Shown here piece after piece: positions 21,634 to 29,972 of a stretch of DNA of 64,000 nt. The DNA is from Fen-1135 sp963705275 (GTDB lineage: Bacteria > Desulfobacterota > Syntrophia > Syntrophales > UBA2185): NCBI GenBank assembly GCA_963705275.1, contig OY970063.1:620001-684000 (forward strand). Direction: 5' to 3'. Position numbers and translations under genes: made by a program. How positions within the stretch are numbered: the first letter of the stretch is position 1; each line of letters opens with the position of its first letter. A model generated the notes under the pieces. That model was not told the origin of the DNA and made no database searches. It saw only the letters and a program-made list of their open reading frames with translations.

Positions 21634-22959
21634 ATGATTAACGTACTTTTGATCGGAAACGGTGCCCGCGAACATGCCATCGCCGAGGCGGTCATGAGAT
21701 CCAAGCATCAGTTAAGACTTTTTTCATTTATGAAGGCCAACAACCCCGGCATTGCCTCGCTCTCTGAAAAAATATCAACGGGAAGCTACAGCGACCTGGC
21801 TGCGGTAAGCGCCTTTGCAAGAGAAAGCTCTGCGGATTTCGCGATAGTCGGGCCCGAAGACCCTCTGAACAGCGGAGTTGCCGATGTCTTGAAAAAAATT
21901 GGCATCCCGGCAGTCGGCCCCACCAAGAGCCTAGCCCGACTTGAGACTTCGAAATCCTTCACAAGGAATTTACTCCGGAAATATAATATACCGGGAAACC
22001 CGAAATTCAATATATTCACAGGCATGAAAGGAATTAAAGAATTCCTAAGCGAACTTGATGGCATAGTCGTTAAGCCCGACGGGCTGACCGGCGGCAAAGG
22101 TGTCATGGTTCAAGGAGATCATTTTCAGACGCAGCAAGAGGCACTCGCATACTGCGAACAGGTTCTTGCCGAGCATCAAAGTGTGACTATTGACGAAAGG
22201 CTGGAAGGTGAGGAATTCTCCCTGCAGTGCCTGTGCGATGGAAAAACAGTTGTCCCAACCCCTCCAGTTCAGGACCATAAGAGGCGGTTCGTCGGTGATA
22301 AGGGCCCAAATACGGGAGGCATGGGATCATATTCTTGTGAAGACCACTCTCTCCCGTTCATGGATAAGGCAGACGTGGCCGAGGGCCTCGCTATTACCCA
22401 GAAGGTCGCAGAGGCAATCTATAAGGAGACGGGAGAGTATTATAAAGGAGTGATGTACGGCGGATTCATGATAACAAAATCCGGCATCAAGCTCCTGGAA
22501 TACAATGCCCGCTTTGGCGACCCTGAGGCCATGAACATACTTCCTATCTTGAAAACTGATTTCGTCGATGTCTGCAAAGCAATCATCGAGGGGACACTGG
22601 ACAAAATAAAAATCGAATTCGAGGAAAAGGCGACAGTGTGCAAGTACATTGTCCCTATGGGTTACGGTCTTCCAAGAGACCATCCCCATGCAAAATCGAC
22701 TTCGGCAATAATCGAGGTCGGCGACGTAGGATCAGCACGCCTGTATTACGCCTCCGTTGATAAGAGAGAAGATGGACTTTATATGAGTACATCACGTGCA
22801 ATAGGCGTCGTCGGCATAGCAGAAAGTCTCTCTAAAGCAGAACAGATAGCTGAACAAGGCGCATCACAAGTCAAAGGTCCTGTAGATCACAGACCCGACA
22901 TCGGCACGGAACCCCTCATCGAAAGAAGAATTCGCCATATGCGACAAGTAAGGAGGTGA
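21634..22959 (+). CDS. purD: Phosphoribosylamine-glycine ligase PurD
   Basis: This ATP-grasp enzyme makes GAR in purine synthesis. It has 441 residues. It opens with VLLIGNGAREHAIAEAVMRS, then IVGPEDPLNSG, VVKPDGLTGGKGVMVQGDH (ATP-grasp) and YNARFGDPEAM (metal/ATP site). The N-terminal segment with NNPGIASLSEKIS instead of the usual bacterial PGNAGTA stretch recalls archaeal PurD. The start has AGGAGAA 6 nt upstream. It is the first gene of purD-purH-purE-tsaC, and its last codons carry the AGGAGGTGA that could initiate the next frame. Confidence 0.95.
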   Translation: MINVLLIGNGAREHAIAEAVMRSKHQLRLFSFMKANNPGIASLSEKISTGSYSDLAAVSAFARESSADFAIVGPEDPLNSGVADVLKKIGIPAVGPTKSLARLETSKSFTRNLLRKYNIPGNPKFNIFTGMKGIKEFLSELDGIVVKPDGLTGGKGVMVQGDHFQTQQEALAYCEQVLAEHQSVTIDERLEGEEFSLQCLCDGKTVVPTPPVQDHKRRFVGDKGPNTGGMGSYSCEDHSLPFMDKADVAEGLAITQKVAEAIYKETGEYYKGVMYGGFMITKSGIKLLEYNARFGDPEAMNILPILKTDFVDVCKAIIEGTLDKIKIEFEEKATVCKYIVPMGYGLPRDHPHAKSTSAIIEVGDVGSARLYYASVDKREDGLYMSTSRAIGVVGIAESLSKAEQIAEQGASQVKGPVDHRPDIGTEPLIERRIRHMRQVRR

Positions 22960-22960
22960 A

Positions 22961-22999
22961 GTGGTTAACAGTATCACCAAGGATTGGACCACGAAATGA
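22961..22999 (+). CDS. Possible 12-codon leader ORF coupled to purH
   Basis: Directly after AGGAGGTGA at the end of purD a GTG starts a 12-codon frame (VVNSITKDWTTK) that stops at TGA. That TGA overlaps the purH ATG as ATGA. It could couple purH translation to ribosomes leaving purD, or be chance. The strong ribosome binding site otherwise has no nearby purH start. Confidence 0.25.
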   Translation: MVNSITKDWTTK

Positions 23000-24561
23000 A
23001 TATGAATAACATCAGAAGGGCACTGATAAGCGTCACGGATAAGAAAGGACTTGTTGAGTTTGCGCGAGGTCTTAGGGAATTTAATGTTGCAATCCTGTCC
23101 ACAGGAGGAACAGCGGCCCAGTTGCGAGCCAGCGGCATAGATGTGATCGATGTATCCGATTATACCGGGTTCCCGGAAATGATGGATGGCAGGCTGAAGA
23201 CACTGCATCCGAAGATACACGGCGGCCTTCTCGCATTGCGCGATAATGAGATACACATGAAGTCTGCATCCGAGCACCGCATCGATATGATAGACATGGT
23301 TGTCGTCAACCTCTACCGGTTCGAAGATACCGTAGCAAAGAAAGACTGCACTCTTGAAGAAGCAATCGAAAACATCGACATCGGCGGCCCGGCCATGCTC
23401 CGGGCCGCGGCAAAGAATTACCGCTATGTAAGCGTCGTCACAGATCCTGATGATTATTCCGTCATTCTAGAGGAGATGAAGAACACGGGAGGAAAAATAT
23501 CAGAGGATACAAATTTTGCCCTCGCCGCCAAGGTATTTCGACTGACGGCCAGATACGATGGCGCCATCTCTAACTACTTGAGCAGCATAAACAAGGGCGG
23601 GCCAAGAAAAACCTTCCCTGAGACTTTTACCATTCAGTTTGTCAAGGCCCAGGATCTTCGCTATGGAGAGAACCCGCATCAGCACGCCGCTTTTTACAGG
23701 GAAACAGAAGAACCCCCGTCTGCCATAGCCGGTGCGCATCAGCTTCAGGGAAAAGAACTGTCATACAACAATATTATGGACAGCGATGCCGCATGGCAGA
23801 TGGTGTCTGCTTTTGAGCTACCCGCGACGGTCATCGTCAAGCATGCCAACCCCTGCGGTGCGGCCACCTCCGGCGGTGATATCGCGCAAGCTTTTAGGAA
23901 GGCTATGGAAACGGACCCCGTTTCCGCCTTCGGGGGGATCGTGGCTGTGAACCGGACCATAAACAAAGAAGCAGCCGAAGATATGGCAAAGATTTTCCTT
24001 GAAGTCATTATTGCACCAGGATTTGACCAGGATGCGAGAGCTATATTAGATGCAAAAAAGAATGTGAGGCTCCTGGAAATTCCCCGCACGGGAACCCGCC
24101 CTGCCGGTTACGACTACCGGAGGATCGTAGGAGGCCTTCTCGTTCAAGAAAGAGATGTCGGCGATTTTGATATCAGGAATGTTCATATAGCCACAAAGAG
24201 GCCTCCCACGGAGGATGAATACCAGGCGTTGGACTTCGCCTGGAGAGTTGTAAAATACGTCAAATCAAACGCCATTGTGTATGCCACAAAAGACCAATTG
24301 GTCGGTGTGGGCGCGGGACAGATGAGTCGCGTGGACTCCGTAAGGATCGCCACTATGAAAGCCAGGCTGCCGATAAGAGGCTGCGTATTGGCTTCAGATG
24401 CCTTCTTCCCATTCAGGGACGGCGTCGACATGGCAGCAGAAGCGGGCATCACCGCCATAATTCAACCCGGCGGTTCGGTCAGAGATGCGGAAGTCATTAA
24501 AGCGGCCGATGAGCATGATATGGCAATGATTTTCACGGAGACGAGGCACTTCCGACACTGA
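22996..24561 (+). CDS. purH: Bifunctional AICAR formyltransferase/IMP cyclohydrolase PurH
   Basis: PurH performs the last two steps of IMP synthesis. The N-terminal MGS-like cyclohydrolase domain has LISVTDKKGLVEFARGL, STGGTAAQLR and GFPEMMDGRLKTLHPKIHGG. The C-terminal transformylase has KHANPCGAA and SDAFFPFRDGVD. The start is ambiguous: ATG at 22996 or 23002, or a TTG at 22984. I take 22996 because it overlaps the short leader frame. It has 521 residues from there. Confidence 0.95.
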   Translation: MNMNNIRRALISVTDKKGLVEFARGLREFNVAILSTGGTAAQLRASGIDVIDVSDYTGFPEMMDGRLKTLHPKIHGGLLALRDNEIHMKSASEHRIDMIDMVVVNLYRFEDTVAKKDCTLEEAIENIDIGGPAMLRAAAKNYRYVSVVTDPDDYSVILEEMKNTGGKISEDTNFALAAKVFRLTARYDGAISNYLSSINKGGPRKTFPETFTIQFVKAQDLRYGENPHQHAAFYRETEEPPSAIAGAHQLQGKELSYNNIMDSDAAWQMVSAFELPATVIVKHANPCGAATSGGDIAQAFRKAMETDPVSAFGGIVAVNRTINKEAAEDMAKIFLEVIIAPGFDQDARAILDAKKNVRLLEIPRTGTRPAGYDYRRIVGGLLVQERDVGDFDIRNVHIATKRPPTEDEYQALDFAWRVVKYVKSNAIVYATKDQLVGVGAGQMSRVDSVRIATMKARLPIRGCVLASDAFFPFRDGVDMAAEAGITAIIQPGGSVRDAEVIKAADEHDMAMIFTETRHFRH

Positions 24562-24748
24562 CCGAACGCGTGAACATCAAAACAGTGAAATCGACGCGCC
24601 GGGTAACCTCAAAGGCCAAATGCGCCAGAAGTCATGAGTCATGGGGTTGAGTGGTTATCCCATCATGTGACACGGCGGTAATTTGGCAATCTTTTGGGAA
24701 TTGGGCATGTCATTTTAGGTATTTCATTAAGACGGAGGACTACTTGAT

Positions 24749-25261
24749 ATGAAGGAGAAGAAAGCGCCCATAGTCAGCGTGGTCATGGGAAGCGATTCCG
24801 ACCTCCCCATTATGGGAGAGACGATCAAGCTCTTAAAGGATTTCGCTGTTCCTCACGAAGTTTTTTTGACCTCTGCCCACCGTTCGCCGGAAAGAACAGC
24901 CTCATTCGCCAAGAGGGCGTCTCGAAGGGGTATCAAGGTTATCATCGTGGGCGCGGGTGCGGCAGCGCATCTGGCCGGTGTGATCGCCTCCCAATCACCC
25001 CTCCCTGTCATCGGCGTGCCGATTGATGCAACACCACTCGGTGGAATGGATGCATTGCTCTCCACAGCACAGATGCCCGGAGGCATACCCGTTGCGGCGA
25101 TGTCTATCGGAAAGGCAGGTGCAAAAAATGCAGCCCTGCTCTCTGTGAGAATCTTAGCCCTGGAAGATGGTAATCTGAGAAGAAAGTTGCATGCATTCAT
25201 AGAACGGATGGCCAAAGATGTAGAGAAGAAGCAGGAAAGTCTGACATGCGAGAAATCTTGA
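24749..25261 (+). CDS. purE: N5-carboxyaminoimidazole ribonucleotide mutase PurE (class I)
   Basis: PurE converts N5-CAIR to CAIR. The 170 residues carry the class I signatures VVMGSDSDLP, TSAHRSPERT (catalytic His) and GAGAAAHLAGVIAS. A GGAGG precedes the ATG by about 11 nt. It lies 187 nt after purH with nothing recognisable between, and overlaps tsaC by 16 nt. purK is not in the window. Confidence 0.96.
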   Translation: MKEKKAPIVSVVMGSDSDLPIMGETIKLLKDFAVPHEVFLTSAHRSPERTASFAKRASRRGIKVIIVGAGAAAHLAGVIASQSPLPVIGVPIDATPLGGMDALLSTAQMPGGIPVAAMSIGKAGAKNAALLSVRILALEDGNLRRKLHAFIERMAKDVEKKQESLTCEKS

Positions 25262-25881
25262 ACATCGACAGCCAAAGGCCTGATGATTCCGTGATCGCAG
25301 AAGCGTCGTCAATTCTCAGGTCAGGTGGTGTTGTCGCCTATCCCACTGAGACATTCTATGGGCTCGGTGCTGACGGACAGAACGAAGAGGCCATAAAGAA
25401 GATATTTCTGATCAAGGGCAGGAATTTCAAGAATCCCATCTCCGTTATCGTTGGCAACGTCAATGATGTGAGAGGTCTCGTGGATGGGGTGTCGGAAATT
25501 GCGCTTCATCTTATGGAAAGATTCTGGCCGGGGGCATTGACCATCATATTCAAAGCCTCCCCGGACATATCGGATCATCTTACCGCTGGCACAGGGAAAA
25601 TCGGCATCCGCCTCTCCAGCCACCCTGTCGCAACTGCGCTGGCAAGAAAGCTAGGTCGCCCCATAACAGCGACGAGCGCCAATTTTTCGGGTAGCAATGA
25701 ATGTACGTCAGCGGATGAAGTTATTCAAGGTATTGGAGATCAAGTCGACGCGGTCATCGATGGCGGGCAAACTCCGGGCGGATTGGGATCTACAATCATA
25801 GATGTGACTACAGACCCACCAGCGATCCTGCGAGAGGGGGTCATTCCCAAGCACAAAATATCCGAGTCCTTACTCGTTTAG
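25246..25881 (+). CDS. L-threonylcarbamoyladenylate synthase (TsaC/Sua5 family)
   Basis: It makes the threonylcarbamoyl-AMP used to modify A37 in ANN-decoding tRNAs. The 211 residues include VVAYPTETFYGLGADG, KGRNFKNPISVIV, ERFWPGALTII and TATSANFSG, the YrdC-domain pockets. There is no C-terminal Sua5 domain, so it is the short TsaC-like form. It is translationally coupled to purE by overlap. Confidence 0.93.
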   Translation: MREILNIDSQRPDDSVIAEASSILRSGGVVAYPTETFYGLGADGQNEEAIKKIFLIKGRNFKNPISVIVGNVNDVRGLVDGVSEIALHLMERFWPGALTIIFKASPDISDHLTAGTGKIGIRLSSHPVATALARKLGRPITATSANFSGSNECTSADEVIQGIGDQVDAVIDGGQTPGGLGSTIIDVTTDPPAILREGVIPKHKISESLLV

Positions 25882-26026
25882 CATTACGGAGAAAAGCGCG
25901 AAATTTCTCTTATCTTTGTCACGACCGGTGCAGAAGGCAAGTCGAGATAGTGCCCTAGAAACAAATACAAAAGGAGATAAGGCGAGTGTTATTTGAAAAT
26001 AATTGGAAATATGTGCCGGATAGATT

Positions 26027-26950
26027 TCAGGGCAGGAGGCGCTCTGCACCTACAGGCGTGGCAAATGCTTTCACAACACCCGCCGGTTCCCGTGTAAATA
26101 CAATCATAAAAGGTATCTGGCCTTGGGGCATGATCCTGTCATTAGATACATCGCTTCCCTGAGGATTGGACAGTTCTTTCTGGATTTGATCCTCCGTCAT
26201 GGTAGCCAGTTCATCGGCGTTCAGTAGATTGCCGCAATACGATTCTTTCACCCCGAGTACGACAGTATAGGCATCCGTAACCTCACCCTTAACCCTGATC
26301 CTTGTCATAGGAAATGCAGAGCGATTAATCGCAGCACCCTCCAGAATCCGAATTGTTCCCATTGTCACATTACTCACGAATCGCTGTCTCATATCTGCTA
26401 GGTCGACCTGCGCGGGACCCACTTCCTCACTTTTCTTAGAAATTCCCAATATTTTTTCAAAGGCCGTCTGCCAACCTGTCTCAGCGAAGAATGTGAAATA
26501 AACACCGGCTATTAGGACAACTATCAATAAATATACTAACTGTCTTCCCCGTGGTGTCAACTGTTTCTCTATGGTCTTTTCATCAGGCTTGTCCCGATGC
26601 CGTCTATCATCATGTACATTTTTTGCACCGACAGACTTATACTTACCGATATCCCCAACTTCCTTCTCGATATCCATGACTGTCACGGTTTGCGGTCGTA
26701 TCCTATCTTCCTTCTGATCTTTCGTGGCTGGTTGTGGCGCTGCGCTCCTGAGCTCAGGGGAAGATTGTTTAATATCTTCTGTATCAATCCCTTTATGCTC
26801 AGTGCTGGGAGCAGCCTTTCCTGCCTCTGCCGGCCTTTCCAGGAAGAAGATATTCTTGCACTGGTTACACCTGACCCAGATCCCCTCCCCTTCGATCAGC
26901 GTTTCATCAAACTTGAATTTCGTTTGACAATTTTTACATTGAGCGACCAT
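26027..26950 (-). CDS. Zinc-ribbon and DUF3426 single-pass membrane protein
   Basis: The 307-residue protein starts with an MJ0042-type zinc ribbon (C5-x2-C8 and C28-x2-C31 in MVAQCKNCQTKF and VRCNQCKN). A charged low-complexity linker follows, then one transmembrane helix (RQLVYLLIVVLIAGVYFTFF, about 138-157) and a DUF3426 periplasmic domain. The start is taken at 26950, where GGAGGT lies just upstream and the zinc ribbon begins. A longer open frame to 27037 overlaps hpt and looks spurious. Its function is unknown. Confidence 0.85.
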   Translation of the reverse strand: MVAQCKNCQTKFKFDETLIEGEGIWVRCNQCKNIFFLERPAEAGKAAPSTEHKGIDTEDIKQSSPELRSAAPQPATKDQKEDRIRPQTVTVMDIEKEVGDIGKYKSVGAKNVHDDRRHRDKPDEKTIEKQLTPRGRQLVYLLIVVLIAGVYFTFFAETGWQTAFEKILGISKKSEEVGPAQVDLADMRQRFVSNVTMGTIRILEGAAINRSAFPMTRIRVKGEVTDAYTVVLGVKESYCGNLLNADELATMTEDQIQKELSNPQGSDVSNDRIMPQGQIPFMIVFTREPAGVVKAFATPVGAERLLP

Positions 26951-27015
26951 ATGACCTCCATTTTTTTGGAAAGATTCTCGCCTGATCAATTCCGCCTTTG
27001 CGTACGCTTGCTGCG

Positions 27016-27543
27016 TCAATTTTCCCCGATGACACATACATCCGGTAGGAAGCGATACATTTCATTGAAATCAAGACCGTATCCCACGACGAAACGGTCG
27101 GGAATGTCGAAACCGACGTACTCCGCTTCAAATGGCACTTTTCTTCTACCTTTTTTGTCGAGGAATACACAGACCTTTAATGATTGAGGCTCTCTTTTTT
27201 TGAGCCTCTCAACCAGAGAAGAGAGGGTCAGGCCTGTGTCTAATATATCCTCAACAACGAGAACGTCCCTGCCCTGTATTGATGTTTCAATATCTTTGGA
27301 GATAGTGATATTACCTGTGCTCATGGTTCCTGCACCATAACTGGCCAAACGGACAAAATCGACCTGACAGGGAATACTTAGATACCGTATCAGATCCGCC
27401 ATAAATACAAACGCGCCCTTGAGAATGCCTATAAGGATCAGATCTCTCCCTTCGTAATCACGGGAGATTATATCAGCTAATTCCTGAACCCTCTTGTCGA
27501 TATCCATTTTGGCAATAAGAATCTCTTTTCTTACTTCGCCCAT
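27016..27543 (-). CDS. hpt: Hypoxanthine phosphoribosyltransferase
   Basis: This is a purine salvage enzyme making IMP/GMP from hypoxanthine or guanine and PRPP. It has 175 residues. The flexible loop is LASYGAGTMSTG, the PRPP motif is VLVVEDILDTGLTL, and FDIPDRFVVGYGLDFNE closes the purine site. It sits upstream of the zinc-ribbon gene in the same direction. The purine biosynthesis genes lie a few hundred bases away on the other strand. Confidence 0.96.
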   Translation of the reverse strand: MGEVRKEILIAKMDIDKRVQELADIISRDYEGRDLILIGILKGAFVFMADLIRYLSIPCQVDFVRLASYGAGTMSTGNITISKDIETSIQGRDVLVVEDILDTGLTLSSLVERLKKREPQSLKVCVFLDKKGRRKVPFEAEYVGFDIPDRFVVGYGLDFNEMYRFLPDVCVIGEN

Positions 27544-27625
27544 ACGATACCTCCATGGCAGATGCCAGCTTTACAGGATAAAGCATCCAGTGCAAATGGC
27601 GCTTGTCTGTCAACGGCAGTCGGAA

Positions 27626-28435
27626 TTATTGCAAATATGCACGAGCAAATTCATCAATGTTTGCTTCTATCAGCTTCTCCCCTTCCTTTAGTTCCCGCAT
27701 ATTCTGAAACTCCGAAGAAAGGCTGAGGAATATGCTGTTGAATCTTGATCCCTTGCAGCCAAGGGCATTGTAATCTATGCGGTTGATCATATATTCTGAG
27801 CCGTCGAAATAATACTTGCCGAAACGATTAGTGGCAGACGACCTGAAAGGCCAGGAAATCTTCAAGGAAAAGAAATTGAGGATGATATCCCGAAGACCGT
27901 CCTCCGTCAATCTGGCGGTAGACGGCGTTTCACAAACCCTCTCGCTGATCAGGCGAAAATATGATTTGACCAAATCGATATCGGTGACGCACAGGCCGTA
28001 AAGGTACCAGTCGTTCGCAATATTTATGAGAGCCAGCTTCTCTTCTCTTGATAAATAATGATAACTGGGGCACAGGTGCCCCTCGCATAACTCCCTGCCA
28101 TAAAAGGAAACCTCCCGCATATCCGCACCGCCATTCTGGCAGGGATGGAGGAGGCATCCCACTTTTTTCTCCGCGTCATCGAGGAAACCAAGATACTCAC
28201 AGCAGTAGATAACCTCGTATATTTTACTCGTGTCTTTTGACATTTTTACAGTCCGGGAAAAGTCCGGCAGGTCTTCCCTGCATCTGACTGCTTCACGGAA
28301 GTAATTCGTCCTTTCTCGCAATCGTCTGGACAGAGAATCCTTGGTGCTGTCGGCGTAATTATAGAGTCCGCAGCACGCCCCGCAGGATTTTTTCGCATCC
28401 GGCTGGCAAAGGTTGATGAGTTTTCCGTCTTTCAT
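27626..28435 (-). CDS. Cysteine-rich protein of unknown function
   Basis: The 269 residues include at least eleven cysteines, most in the N-terminal half: C10, C18, C21-C22, C52, C78-C79, C94, C99, C117, C122. This suggests one or more metal or Fe-S sites, resembling in style the YkgJ cysteine clusters (CGACCGLY). No membrane segment or signal peptide is seen, so it is cytosolic. I do not recognise a named family. It has its own likely promoter (TTGACC, 17 nt, TATATA) about 115-140 nt upstream. Confidence 0.75.
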   Translation of the reverse strand: MKDGKLINLCQPDAKKSCGACCGLYNYADSTKDSLSRRLRERTNYFREAVRCREDLPDFSRTVKMSKDTSKIYEVIYCCEYLGFLDDAEKKVGCLLHPCQNGGADMREVSFYGRELCEGHLCPSYHYLSREEKLALINIANDWYLYGLCVTDIDLVKSYFRLISERVCETPSTARLTEDGLRDIILNFFSLKISWPFRSSATNRFGKYYFDGSEYMINRIDYNALGCKGSRFNSIFLSLSSEFQNMRELKEGEKLIEANIDEFARAYLQ

Positions 28436-28548
28436 GCTGACAACAAACTTGGAACCGTGGTTGATATCCTATACCCACCATGAAGTCTCGGCATCCCGAC
28501 AATGACTCCCCTAACTTAAAGCCGAGATCACGAGGCAGATTTTTGCCC

Positions 28549-28577
28549 TATATATGAGGAATATATTTGCAGGTCAA
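28549..28577 (-). promoter_or_regulatory. Candidate promoter of the cysteine-rich gene
   Basis: TTGACC and TATATA are separated by 17 nt on the minus strand, upstream of the start at 28435. Confidence 0.55.
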
Positions 28578-28976
28578 GTGTAAAGATGATAAAAAAGTTC
28601 CATATGGTACTGATAGAAAAAATACTCATACCAAATGATCCGACGGTCAAAGTCTGTGTTAGATAAGTTTCTATCGCGCCCTATATTACGAGGGTTGCCT
28701 CTTAATTAAGATTCGGGTTGAACTTAGGCCAACTTATTTTACTAACCCTGATCACTACGAGCTGGTCAGAAGAATTATGGGCACAGAAATTGTTTTCGAA
28801 TACAAGAAAAACAGCTACAAATTCGGTTCCTTTGTCGGTGATAAACATTCCTGACAGGCCCGTTGGAAAAAGCGTGACTGTCATTGAAACTTTTTTTTGA
28901 AAGAATCCAAACTCAATTATTTTGCGCAAAGTCGCAAACGATATTGAAAAATCACAGCATAGCCAAATAAATTATG

Positions 28977-29006
28977 TTGACAAATAGTAATTTTTTTCGA
29001 TAAAGT
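28977..29006 (+). promoter_or_regulatory. Candidate promoter of rplU-rpmA
   Basis: TTGACA and TAAAGT are separated by 18 nt. The −10 ends 33 nt before the rplU start. Confidence 0.6.
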
Positions 29007-29039
29007 GCATTCCAAATTTTTCTAGTGAAGGTTAATTGT

Positions 29040-29351
29040 ATGTATGCGGTAATAAAAACAGGCGGAAAGCAACATAAAGTCTCACGGGGAGACGAGATTT
29101 CGATCGAAAAAATAAATGGCTCTAAGGGGGAAACTGTCGTCTTTGATGAGGTGCTGATGGTATCCAGCGGCGATGATGTCAAAATCGGTACGCCATTCCT
29201 CGAGGGGGCACGGGTAGAGGGCGAGATCATCGATCAGACGAAGGCGGGCAAGATCAATGTCTTTAAAATGAAAAGAAGAAAGGGCTTTAAGAAAAAGACT
29301 GGGCACCGCCAGAAACTGACAAGAATGAAAATAAAGGAAATTTCGAGTTAA
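29040..29351 (+). CDS. rplU: 50S ribosomal protein L21
   Basis: The 103 residues start MYAVIKTGGKQHKV, the L21 signature, and end in a basic RNA-binding tail (KMKRRKGFKKKTGHRQ). The start is set at 29040, because the longer frame to 29025 adds only five residues and the family starts at MYAVI. It is followed by rpmA 10 nt later. Confidence 0.97.
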   Translation: MYAVIKTGGKQHKVSRGDEISIEKINGSKGETVVFDEVLMVSSGDDVKIGTPFLEGARVEGEIIDQTKAGKINVFKMKRRKGFKKKTGHRQKLTRMKIKEISS

Positions 29352-29361
29352 CGGGGGTATC

Positions 29362-29616
29362 ATGGCACATAAGAAAGGACAGGGAAGTTCCCGGAACGGT
29401 CGAGACAGCAATGCCCAGAGGCGTGGTATTAAGGTATTTGCCGGACAGAAGATTAATGCCGGTACCATAATCGTCCGCCAGGTCGGAACAAAGATCCATC
29501 CGGGCAATAACGTCGGTCTGGGCAAAGACTACACAATCTTCTCCAAAATTGATGGTACTGTAATGTATGAAAGGCTGGATAAAAAAAGAAAAAAAGTAAG
29601 TGTTTATGCTTCTTAA
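29362..29616 (+). CDS. rpmA: 50S ribosomal protein L27
   Basis: The 84 residues start MAHKKGQGSSRNGRDSNAQR with the typical GIKVFAGQ, and IHPGNNVGLGKDYTIF after. There is no N-terminal cleavage extension of the Firmicutes type. L21-L27-(csp)-Obg is a conserved order. Confidence 0.97.
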   Translation: MAHKKGQGSSRNGRDSNAQRRGIKVFAGQKINAGTIIVRQVGTKIHPGNNVGLGKDYTIFSKIDGTVMYERLDKKRKKVSVYAS

Positions 29617-29650
29617 CCAGCTTTCAAATAAAGAGGAGGCTTCTAGGAAA

Positions 29651-29860
29651 ATGGACGAGCGTGAAACCGGAGTTGTTAAATGGTTTAACGACAAGAAAGG
29701 GTATGGTTTTATCTCTCGGGAATCGGGAGAGGATGTTTTTGTTCACTACACATCTATTGACGGAGAGGGTTTTCGTAGTTTAGCAGAGGGAGAACGTGTT
29801 GAGTTCACGGTAAAGCAAGACCATAAGGGGCAGGCAGCCGTGAATGTCCGCAAGTTATAA
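29651..29860 (+). CDS. Cold shock domain protein (CspA family)
   Basis: This is a 69-residue single cold shock domain, an RNA/ssDNA chaperone. The RNP1-like motif KGYGFI and RNP2-like motif VFVHY are visible in the usual order. The start is set at ATG 29651 with an AGGA just before; the longer frame overlaps rpmA. It is inserted between rpmA and obgE and is followed by a good terminator. Confidence 0.93.
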   Translation: MDERETGVVKWFNDKKGYGFISRESGEDVFVHYTSIDGEGFRSLAEGERVEFTVKQDHKGQAAVNVRKL

Positions 29861-29927
29861 GACGGACTCTACGGGGGCCATGAGTAGATATGGCCGGGAA
29901 TTTTATTTAAAGTATGTAAATTCCTTT

Positions 29928-29958
29928 GAGGCACTTGTTCAAGTGCCTCTTTTTTTTT
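29928..29958 (+). terminator. Rho-independent terminator after csp
   Basis: GAGGCACTT and AAGTGCCTC form a 9-bp perfect stem around a 4-nt loop, followed by nine T residues. obgE starts 15 nt later, so obgE expression depends on read-through or a promoter inside the csp region. Confidence 0.9.
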
Positions 29959-29972
29959 AGAGATCATCCTCA

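Larger units (their letters stand above)
28436..29039. other. Intergenic region between divergent genes
   Basis: About 600 nt separate the cysteine-rich gene (minus) from rplU (plus). Each side has a promoter candidate. The middle holds a plus-strand frame (about 28660-28853) reading VELRPTYFTNPDHYELVRRI without a good start codon. It might be a decayed gene fragment, but I cannot assign it. Nothing else is recognisable. Confidence 0.5.

Noticed and set aside
26951..27037. N-terminal extension of the zinc-ribbon protein to 27037
   Set aside because: It would overlap hpt, and the ribosome binding site and zinc ribbon both point to 26950.
28660..28929. Short frames on both strands upstream of rplU, including one reading VELRPTYFTNPDHYELVRRI
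   Set aside because: No start codon with a ribosome binding site and no recognised family. Kept only as a possible fossil within the intergenic region.
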